Shown here in pieces: positions 44,748-53,900 of a stretch of DNA of 64,000 bases. The position numbers and the translations under genes are program-made. Source of the DNA: Nostoc sp. ATCC 53789 (lineage in GTDB: Bacteria; Cyanobacteriota; Cyanobacteriia; Cyanobacteriales; Nostocaceae); NCBI RefSeq assembly GCF_009873495.1, contig NZ_CP046703.1, forward strand, positions 3,310,501 through 3,374,500, given 5' to 3'. The number at the start of each line of letters is the position of its first letter. The first letter of the stretch is position 1. The notes under the pieces are model-generated. The model was given only the letters and a program-made list of their open reading frames with translations, had not been told where the DNA came from and did not search any database.

Positions 44748-47700
44748 ATGCCAACTCAAATAACTCAAGGTTTTCGCCTTTCCCCTCAACAGAAACATAT
44801 TTGGTCATTACAGCAAAATAATTCCGCTTATTTTGCTCAATGTGCCCTTCTTCTAGAAGGCAATCTCAAACCAGAAGTATTAAAAGCTGCTTTAGAACAA
44901 GTCATTATTCGACATGGAATTTTACGTACAACTTTTCACTGCCTACCGGGAATGAAAATTCCTATGATGGATGTAAAAAATAGTAGTATTCTATCGTGGG
45001 ATAACATCGATCTGAGTCATTGTGAACCCAAAGAAATCTCAAGTAAAATTGCAGAGCTTTTCCAAACAGCAGCGTCCCTAACTTTGGACTTTGAGCAAGG
45101 AACACTGTTACATATATCTCTACTAACGCTATCAACAAAAAAGCATATTTTAGTTATTAGTCTGCCTTCAGTTTGTGCCGATACTTGGACACTCAAAAAT
45201 CTGGTGACAGAAATCAGCAATTCATACTCTGCTTGTTTACAAGGTGAGAGACTATCTGAAGAAGTTGTACAATATCTACAATTCTCAGAATGGCAGAATC
45301 AATTACTCGCAGATGAAGATGCAGAAGCAGCCAAGCAATATTGGCATGAGCAACTTTCTCGACTTGCTTCGTTGAAATTACCTTTTGAAAGCCAGCCGTC
45401 ACAGCCATCCAAGTTTGAGATCAACTGCTGTCGATTAGATATTCCTCCTGATGTGACAGCCAAGATTGCCAACTTAGCTCAAAAGTATGATAATTCTACT
45501 GCTGTCATCTTACTAGCTTGCTGGCAAACGCTGATTTGGCGACTTACAGGACAGCCAGATATCGTTATTGGTATGGCTAGCGATCGCAGAGACTACGAAG
45601 AACTATACAGTTTATTAGGACTTGTTGCTACTTGGTTGCCAATTAAAAGCCATTTGACACCAGACTTACGCTTTCAAGAAGTTGTACAATTAACTAATCA
45701 GACTATAGAAGCTAGTGCAGAATGGCAAGATTATTTTGTGCCAGAACCGATAGAAAATCACGAACAACTAGCTTTTCCCATCGGCTTCGAGTTTGAGCAA
45801 CTACCAGAAAAACTCGTTGCTGGCGACGTATCATTTTCTCTTGAGCAATATTACAGTTGTATTGAACAATTTAAAGTAAAACTCACTTGTACTCAACGCG
45901 AGCATTCTTTAACCACAGAGTTCTACTACGATGTAAATTACTTTACAGCCGATACTATTGAACGTCTAGCCAGAGAATTCCAAACTTTATTAACGAGTGT
46001 AACTGCTCATCCCGAAGAGAAGATTAGCCAATTAGAAATTCTCAGCTTTAGCGATCGCCAACAATTACTAGTAGAATTTAACCAAACACATATTGACAAT
46101 CCCCAATATAAATGTATTCACCAACTATTTGAAGAACAAGTACAAAAAACACCAAATAAAATTGCCGTTGTCTTTGAAGATCAGCAACTCACTTATGCAC
46201 AGTTGAACCGCAAAGCTAATCAACTTGCCCACTATTTGCAACAGCGAGGAGTCAAGCCGGAAGTTTTAGTAGGACTTTGCACAGAGCGATCGCTCTTGAT
46301 GATTATTGGGCTTTTGGGCATCATAAAAGCTGGTGGAGCCTATCTACCACTAGATCCAACCTTACCCAAGGAAGGTTTTGCTAGCCGATTGCAGGATATC
46401 GAAATACCATTGATATTGACACAACAGCGATTAGTCGATAACCTGCCAACAGATGTAGCACAGATAATTTGCTTAGACACAGATTGGGATATCATTGCCG
46501 ATCATAAAGATGAAAATTCCATCAGTGCAGTAACAGCCCAGAATTTAGTTTATGTTTTGTTCACCTCTGGCTCTACTGGTAAACCGAAGGGAGTTGCCAT
46601 CGAACACCAGCAACTGCTGAATTACCTTCACGGAATCACACAGAGGTTAGACTTATCAAGCACAACTAACTTTGCCACTGTTTCCACCTTAGCTGCTGAC
46701 TTGGGTAACACTGGAATCTTTGCTGCCCTTTGTACTGGTGGATGTCTGCATATATTATCCATTGAGTGTGCTACTGACTCAGCAATCTTGGCAAAATACT
46801 GCCGCACCCATCCCATTGACTGCCTCAAAATTGTCCCCTCCCACCTTGCTACTCTTCTCGCCTCTGCCCCATCCGATTCCATCTTGCCCCGCCAGCAGCT
46901 AATTCTGGGTGGCGAAGCTGCAAGTTGGCAACTTATTGAGCAGATTCGGCAGCAAGCTCCATCCAGCTTAATCTTCAATCACTATGGCCCTACAGAAGCC
47001 ACCGTAGGGGTTACTACCTTCGCAGTTCAAAATCAGCAAATTAGTACGCAGACAGTACCCCTTGGTCGTCCGCTTGCCAATACGCAGATTTATCTACTAG
47101 ATAAGCAACTGCAACCAGTACCCATTGGTGTACCAGGTGAATTGTATATTGGTGGTGCGGGGTTAGCCAGAGGTTATCTCAATCGCTCTGATCTAACGGC
47201 AGAAAAGTTTATTCCTAATCCTTTTGCAGAGATGGGTTCACGTCTATACAAAACTGGTGATATGGCTCGTTACTTAGCTGACGGCAATATTGAATTCATT
47301 GGGCGAGTTGATCAGCAGGTAAAAATTAGGGGTTTCCGTGTTGAACTTGGAGAAATTGAAAGCGTACTGTGTCAACATCCGCAAGTACAACAAGCTGTAG
47401 TTTCTGTTCGGGAAGACAATAGCAACAAATCCTTAATAGCCTACGTTGTTTCTAAGCAAACACAAACACCCAATGTTAGCGAACTGCAAAAATTTCTTAG
47501 AGAAAAACTACCAGAATACATGATGCCCTCAACTTTTATCATGTTGAAGGCTCTGCCACTAACATCCAATGGTAAAATCAACCGTAATGCACTTCCAGAA
47601 TCAAATGGCGATCGCCCAGAATTGGCAGCAAATTATGAACCACCACAAACTGAGGTAGAGCAAAGCATCGCTGATATCTGGCAACAGATCCTTCATGTTG

Positions 47701-47951
47701 AGAAAGTGGGCATTCATGATAATTTCTTTGATATCGGTGGTCACTCATTATTGCTTGTTCAAGCTCACGCTAAACTACGAGAAATTTTCCTCAGCAATAT
47801 ATCAGTGATTAATTTATTTGAATATCCAACTATCAACTCATTAGCTAAATATTTAACCCGAAAACAGACGGAAGTAGCTTCTTTTGAAGAAAGCACTCAA
47901 CGCGCCCAAAGCCGCACTGATTCTAGGCAGTCAAGGGCGCAATATAGGTAA
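44748..47951 (+). CDS. NRPS: interface - A(Asp) - T
   Basis: Protein of 1067 residues. About 1-430 is again a condensation-like domain without catalytic His: the motif is PSVCADT (140-146), the same residue numbers as in the 34995 protein. About 460-960 is an A domain with FTSGSTGKPKG and pocket residues D-L-T-K-I-G-H-V-G-K (VSTLAADLGNT, DCLKIVPSH, FNHYGPTEATVG), an Asp code. About 965-1040 is a carrier domain with Ser1000 in GGHSLLLVQ. The bond to the upstream chain must be made by the last C domain of the 34995 protein. The Asp is then likely hydroxylated by the TauD domain at the end of that protein. The next gene (PKS) starts six bases after the stop, so the chain is passed to a KS. Confidence 0.92.
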   Translation: MPTQITQGFRLSPQQKHIWSLQQNNSAYFAQCALLLEGNLKPEVLKAALEQVIIRHGILRTTFHCLPGMKIPMMDVKNSSILSWDNIDLSHCEPKEISSKIAELFQTAASLTLDFEQGTLLHISLLTLSTKKHILVISLPSVCADTWTLKNLVTEISNSYSACLQGERLSEEVVQYLQFSEWQNQLLADEDAEAAKQYWHEQLSRLASLKLPFESQPSQPSKFEINCCRLDIPPDVTAKIANLAQKYDNSTAVILLACWQTLIWRLTGQPDIVIGMASDRRDYEELYSLLGLVATWLPIKSHLTPDLRFQEVVQLTNQTIEASAEWQDYFVPEPIENHEQLAFPIGFEFEQLPEKLVAGDVSFSLEQYYSCIEQFKVKLTCTQREHSLTTEFYYDVNYFTADTIERLAREFQTLLTSVTAHPEEKISQLEILSFSDRQQLLVEFNQTHIDNPQYKCIHQLFEEQVQKTPNKIAVVFEDQQLTYAQLNRKANQLAHYLQQRGVKPEVLVGLCTERSLLMIIGLLGIIKAGGAYLPLDPTLPKEGFASRLQDIEIPLILTQQRLVDNLPTDVAQIICLDTDWDIIADHKDENSISAVTAQNLVYVLFTSGSTGKPKGVAIEHQQLLNYLHGITQRLDLSSTTNFATVSTLAADLGNTGIFAALCTGGCLHILSIECATDSAILAKYCRTHPIDCLKIVPSHLATLLASAPSDSILPRQQLILGGEAASWQLIEQIRQQAPSSLIFNHYGPTEATVGVTTFAVQNQQISTQTVPLGRPLANTQIYLLDKQLQPVPIGVPGELYIGGAGLARGYLNRSDLTAEKFIPNPFAEMGSRLYKTGDMARYLADGNIEFIGRVDQQVKIRGFRVELGEIESVLCQHPQVQQAVVSVREDNSNKSLIAYVVSKQTQTPNVSELQKFLREKLPEYMMPSTFIMLKALPLTSNGKINRNALPESNGDRPELAANYEPPQTEVEQSIADIWQQILHVEKVGIHDNFFDIGGHSLLLVQAHAKLREIFLSNISVINLFEYPTINSLAKYLTRKQTEVASFEESTQRAQSRTDSRQSRAQYR

Positions 47952-47957
47952 AATAAT

Positions 47958-50933
47958 GTGACCAAAAGTAGCACGGACAAAACCTTTACTAATAACAGCT
48001 TACCCATGACACCTGACGATTGTAAGGAGACTCAAATCAGCGATTTAGACATAGCTATTATCGGTATATCGGGACGTTTTCCTAAAGCCAGTAATTTGGA
48101 TAAGTTCTGGCAAAACCTCAAAGATGGTTTGGAAGCAATTTCATTTTTTTCAGACCAAGAGCTAGAATCAATGGGAGTAGATACAACTACCTTAAATAAC
48201 CCAAATTATGTCAAAGCAAATGCTGTACTAGAAGATATAGAATTATTTGATGCTGCATTCTTTGATTACTCTCCCAAAACAGCAGAAATAATAGATCCCC
48301 AGCACCGCCTCTTTTTGGAAACAGCTTGGGAGGCTTTGGAAAGTGCTGGCTATGATTCTAAAACTTATCAAGGTCGAATTAGTGTTTACGGTAGCGCCAG
48401 TATTAGTAGTTACTTTTTATTCAATCTTTTTTCTAATCCTGAATTAATCAAATTAGTTGGTCTTGACCAAATTAGACATCATAATCGTACAGATAATCTG
48501 ACTACACGAGTTGCTTATAAATTAGATTTAAAGGGTTCAGCTATCACCGTCCAAACTGGATGTTCTAGTTCATTAGTTGCTATTCATTTAGCCTGCCAAA
48601 GCTTAATAGATCGTGAATCCGATCTGGTTTTAGCAGGTGGAGTTTCTATAACTAACTTAAAAAAGACTGGCTATGCGTATCAAGAGGGAGGAATTTTGTC
48701 TCCCGATGGACATTGCCGCGCCTTTGATGCCAAAGCGCAAGGAACAGTTGGCGGTGATGGGGTAGGTATAGTAATTTTAAAACGATTAGCAGATGCGATC
48801 GCTAATGGAGACTATATTCATGCTGTAATTAAAGGTTCAGCGATTAATAATGATGGTTCTGCCAAAATTGGCTATACAGCTCCTAGTATCGATGGTCAAG
48901 CCAAAGTGATTGCTGAAGCTCTCGCCATCAGCAGAATTGAACCCGATATGGTCAGTTATGTAGAGGCTCATGGCACCGGCACCGTTTTAGGAGATCCGAT
49001 TGAAATTGCAGCGTTAACTAAATCTTTTCGCGCCAGAACTCAGAAAAAGAATTTCTGTGCTATTGGTTCAGTAAAAACGAATATCGGCCACCTAGATACT
49101 GCATCTGGTGTTGCAGGCTTAATCAAGACTGTCCTCGCACTCAAACACAAGCAAATACCACCCAGCTTACACTTTCAAGAACCATCACCCCAGATTGATT
49201 TTGCTAATAGTCCCTTCTACGTTAACGACAAGCTTTCAGAATGGAAGTCAAACGGGAATCCTAGACGTGCAGGAGTCAGTTCTTTTGGTATTGGTGGCAC
49301 TAATGCTCATGTAGTTCTAGAAGAAGCTCCGGTAGAGAAGCAGTGGAGGCAAGGGGAGCAGGGTAGGAAACATCATCTGTTAGTTGTTTCTGCGAAAACA
49401 GAATCAGCATTAGAGACAGCTACGGCAAATCTGGCTAATCACCTCAAACAGCATCCCGATTTAAACTTAGCTGATGTTGCTTACACTCTTAAAGTAGGCC
49501 GTCGAGCTTTTGACTATCGTCGGATGGTAGTTTGTCAAGATATTGATGATGCAATCAAAGTTTTAGAAACAAAAGACCGGGAACGAGTTCTCACGCACTA
49601 TCAAGAACCAGGTGAGCCAGAAGTTGTATTTATGTTTCCTGGTCAGGGATCTCAATATGTAGGAATGGGTCTAGGATTATACCAAACTGAGCCAATTTTC
49701 CGCGAACAAGTTGATTATTGCTGTAAGCAACTTAAACCTATTTTAGGGTTAGACTTATGCACTATTCTCTATCCCAGCCAAGAACAGAGCCAATGGGCGA
49801 CACAGCAGTTAATACAAACTAATATTACCCAGCCGGCGTTGTTCGTAATTGAATATGCTTTAGCACAATTGTGGATAGCTAGAGGAGTGCATCCTAGTGC
49901 AATGATTGGTCACAGTATAGGAGAATATGTCGCTGCTTGTTTAGCTGGGGTATTTTCTCTAGAAGATGCTTTGATGCTAGTTGCTACTCGTGGGCAACTG
50001 ATGCAGCAACTACCTTCAGGCGCAATGCTGGCTGTAGCGCTACCGGAGAAAAAAGTTATGCAGATGCTAGGTGATAAACTCTCCTTAGCAGCCATTAACG
50101 CACCAGAGCGTTGTGTAGTTTCGGGCCCAAGCGCAGAGATTGAAGATTTGCAAAACCGCTTAACTGAGCAAGGGATTGACTACCGTTCTCTGCATACATC
50201 TCACGCCTTTCATTCTCAAATGATGGACTCGATTCTAGAGCCGTTTACCAAGCTATTAGCAAAAATCAATCTTAATCACCCAAAAATTCCTTTTTTATCT
50301 AACGTAACTGGTACTTGGATCACTCCAGAAGAGGCAATAAATAACAGTTATTGGGCTAAACATTTGCGGTCATCAGTACGCTTTGCTGATGGCATTACTG
50401 AATTGTGTAAACAGCCAAATCGGATTTTTTTAGAAGTTGGGGCTGGTCGCACTTTAAGTACTTTGACTAAGCAACAATTCCCGGAAAAATTTGTGTTTTG
50501 TTCTATAAGTCATCCTCAAGATCAACAATCTGATGCTGTATTTTTATTAAAGACTCTGGGATCTTTATGGATGTATGGGATACAAGTAGATTGGTCAGGG
50601 TTTTATGCCAATCAAAAACTTCATCGACTTCCTTTACCGACTTATCCTTTTGAACGAAAAAAATACTGGATTGATTCTGCTAACGTTAATGAGTTGAATC
50701 GATTGAATAGCAAAGAAAATTATAATGATCAGAAGTTGCAGAATGAACAAATTAGTAGTCAACCAAATAATTTAGGAGATAAATCACAACATTTAAGTAT
50801 TCAATCCCAGCAAAACAATATCCTTCAACTTAATAGCAAAAATCAAAACAGTGGAGATCGTATTAAAAAAATAATAAATAGTCAAATCTCTATCATGTTT
50901 AAGCAATTAGAACTATTAGAAAAAGATATATGA
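47958..50933 (+). CDS. Type I PKS: KS - AT, carrier on the next protein
   Basis: Protein of 991 residues with a GTG start (an ATG at 48006 is an alternative). KS at about 28-450, with catalytic Cys202 in VQTGCSSSLV (Gly for the usual Ala), and EAHGTGT and NIGHLD histidines. AT at about 550-850 with Ser653 in GHSIGEY and HAFHS, which indicates malonyl-CoA. There is no KR, DH or ACP: the end is a polar, Asn/Gln-rich tail (a likely docking segment). The carrier is the first domain of the next gene. So this module adds one malonate and leaves a beta-ketone, which the aminotransferase in the next protein can convert. It is the first PKS step after the second Asp. Confidence 0.92.
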   Translation: MTKSSTDKTFTNNSLPMTPDDCKETQISDLDIAIIGISGRFPKASNLDKFWQNLKDGLEAISFFSDQELESMGVDTTTLNNPNYVKANAVLEDIELFDAAFFDYSPKTAEIIDPQHRLFLETAWEALESAGYDSKTYQGRISVYGSASISSYFLFNLFSNPELIKLVGLDQIRHHNRTDNLTTRVAYKLDLKGSAITVQTGCSSSLVAIHLACQSLIDRESDLVLAGGVSITNLKKTGYAYQEGGILSPDGHCRAFDAKAQGTVGGDGVGIVILKRLADAIANGDYIHAVIKGSAINNDGSAKIGYTAPSIDGQAKVIAEALAISRIEPDMVSYVEAHGTGTVLGDPIEIAALTKSFRARTQKKNFCAIGSVKTNIGHLDTASGVAGLIKTVLALKHKQIPPSLHFQEPSPQIDFANSPFYVNDKLSEWKSNGNPRRAGVSSFGIGGTNAHVVLEEAPVEKQWRQGEQGRKHHLLVVSAKTESALETATANLANHLKQHPDLNLADVAYTLKVGRRAFDYRRMVVCQDIDDAIKVLETKDRERVLTHYQEPGEPEVVFMFPGQGSQYVGMGLGLYQTEPIFREQVDYCCKQLKPILGLDLCTILYPSQEQSQWATQQLIQTNITQPALFVIEYALAQLWIARGVHPSAMIGHSIGEYVAACLAGVFSLEDALMLVATRGQLMQQLPSGAMLAVALPEKKVMQMLGDKLSLAAINAPERCVVSGPSAEIEDLQNRLTEQGIDYRSLHTSHAFHSQMMDSILEPFTKLLAKINLNHPKIPFLSNVTGTWITPEEAINNSYWAKHLRSSVRFADGITELCKQPNRIFLEVGAGRTLSTLTKQQFPEKFVFCSISHPQDQQSDAVFLLKTLGSLWMYGIQVDWSGFYANQKLHRLPLPTYPFERKKYWIDSANVNELNRLNSKENYNDQKLQNEQISSQPNNLGDKSQHLSIQSQQNNILQLNSKNQNSGDRIKKIINSQISIMFKQLELLEKDI

Positions 50934-50993
50934 TTTCAGCTAACAGTAATTCCCCTTTTTAGTGATTAGCAGTTTCAATAAATGTAAAATATT

Positions 50994-53900
50994 ATGGATG
51001 AAGATTCTCAATATAAAAAAATAGTATCAACGCTCAAGTACATTGTTAGTGAATCATTGGGAGTTAAATCAACGGTAATAGATATTCATACTCCTTTTCT
51101 ACAGATGGGCGTTGACTCTCTAATTTTATTGCAAATTAATCGTACTATTCAACAACAGCTAGATATCGATATTCCTTTTCGTTTATTGCTTGAAAATTTA
51201 TCAACGATTCATGCGTTAGGAACTCATATAGCTCAAGAAATACCTCCAAAAAATCTTATTTTAGAGCCTTCTTTTCAGGAATCAACATTTAGTCCAATAT
51301 TACAAGCACATACTGAACCGACACTTGTCATACAGACTTCAGATACAGAAAATTTGGAGCCAGAAGATGAAAAATTTGTAACAGGTACACTACTCGAAGA
51401 GGTAATAGAACAGCAGCTTGAATTGATGTCCAAACAGCTAGCAATTTTGCAAAAAGCAGGTTCATCTAAGAAGATATTATCTGTACAAAAAGCAATCATA
51501 TCTACCCCTATTCAGGATGAGGTAAGACAAGTTGCTAAATCTTTAATTAATAACTCTGATATTCCAGAAAGTTCATCATCGATTCAGGTTGAGTCTAAGC
51601 AACAACTCATAAACCAAACAATTGAGCCTCTTGATTTAGAATCAAAGACTCTGTTAACTCCCGGTCAACAAAAACATTTAGATGCTTTAATTGCACGTTT
51701 TGTTCAACTGACTCCAGAATCTAAACGACTTACTCAAGCTTATCGTTCCTACCATGCTAATAGCAGAGCAATAACAGGGTTCTTGCCCTCGATTAAAGAG
51801 ATGTTGTATCCCATTCATGGACAGCGTGGGGAAGGAGCCAGACTTTGGGATGTTGATGGCAAAGAATATGTAGACATTTCGATGGGGTTTGGGGCGCTTT
51901 TATTTGGTCATTCACCTTCCTTTGTCATCGAAGCTATTCAAGAACAAATAAAGCAAGGTATATTGCACGGGCCACAATCGCGTCTTGCCGGTCAGGTTGC
52001 GGAGTTAATTTGTGAGTTGACAGGTGCGGAACGGGCAGCTTTTTGTAACGATGGTACAGAAGCTGTAATGGGAGCAATCCGCCTAGCACGCGCTACTACA
52101 AGACGCTCTAAGATTGCTTTATTTGCTGGTTCTTATCACGGTATCTATGATGGGGTCTTGGTAAGAGGAGTAACAACCAGCGAAGAAACGCGGCGTTCTA
52201 TCCCTAGAGCTATAGGTATTCCATCATACATTGCTGATGATGTTATCGTACTCGACTATGGCAAACCTGAATCCCTAGAAATTTTGAAAATTCATGCTCA
52301 CGAACTGGCAGCAGTTCTGGTGGAGCCGATACAAAGCAGCCGCCCAGATTTACAACCTCAAGAGTTTTTGCTCGAACTCAGACAATTAACTCAAGCAACA
52401 GGAACCGTATTAATTTTCGACGAAGTGATTACCGGCTTTCGGATGCACCCAGGCGGGATTCAGGGATTGTGGAATATTCAAGCAGATTTGACCACTTATG
52501 GTAAAGCTGTTGCGGCTGGGATACCAATTGGGGTTATAGCTGGTAAAGCAGCTTTGATGGATATATTTGACGGTGGGATGTGGAACTATGGAGATGAATC
52601 TTATCCTCAAGCAGAAACCACGGTGTTTGCGGGTACTTTTTTCAAACATCCTTTGGTAATGGCTGCGGCTTGGGCTACACTCAACCATATTAAAAATAGT
52701 GGCCCGAAATTACAGCAGGAGTTATCTGAAAAAACAACGAAATTAGCCCAGACTCTTAATAGTTACTTTGAACAAAGACAAGTTCCTATTCAAGTAGTCC
52801 ATTTTGGTTCCCTGTTTCGTTTTATACCCTCATCGCCCCTCAAGTTTGGTCAGTTGTTTTTCTACCATTTACTAGAAAAAGGCGTTTATGTTTGGGAAGG
52901 ACGCACTTTTTATCTGTCTACGGCACATACAGATGCAGATATTGAACACGTAATTGGGGCAGTCAAGGAAAGCATAGTAGAAATGCAACAAGGGGAATTA
53001 TTACCACCTGCCCCGATTTCAACAACGCTCAAAATTCCTCTGACGGCAGCACAAAAAGAACTGTGGTTTTTAGCACAGATGGGAGATGAAGTTTCCCGCG
53101 CCTACAACGAATCTAGAACTATCCATCTGCGAGGGGCTGGCAATTTATTCGCAGTACGTAAGGCTGTTCAAGAAATTATCAATCGTCACGAAGCGCTGCG
53201 AACTACTTTTAGCCCAGAGGGGGATAATCAACTGATTCATTCAACTTTGACTATAGATATTCCTGTGAGCGATTTTTCAACTTTAGATAAAAGTCAACGA
53301 GAAACACAGCTATCGGAGTTGTTGACACGAGAAGCTCAACAAATTTTCGATTTAGAAAAAGGGCCATTATTGAAGTGTCATATAGTCAAGTTGCAAGAAG
53401 ATCATCATCTTGTAATTTTGACAAATCATCACATTGTTGCTGATGGTTGGTCAATTAGTATTTTGTTACGAGAACTAGCAGCAATTTATTCAGCAGAGTG
53501 CCAAGGAAGTGCTAGCCAACTTCCGCAACCCATGAAATGGAGTGAGTATGCTCTGTGGCAAGTACAAATGCAACAGAGTCCCGAAATGGCAAAAGCTGAA
53601 GCTTATTGGCTGAGTCAATTTGCCAGTTCAGTGCCCATTTTGGAATTACCAACTGACCGTCCTCGACCACCGATATTTTCGTACACTGGAGCGCGAGAAA
53701 ATCTCATTCTCGATTCCAGCTTATATAATTCTTTGAAAAGCTTAAGTGTACAACGTGGTTATACTTTATTTACGATTCTTTTAACAGCATTTATCACCTT
53801 ATTGCAACGATTGACGAATCAACAAGATATCGTTGTTGGTATTGCTTCGGCTGGACAATCTGCGATCGCAGATGAATATCTGGTTGGCCACTGTGTTAAT

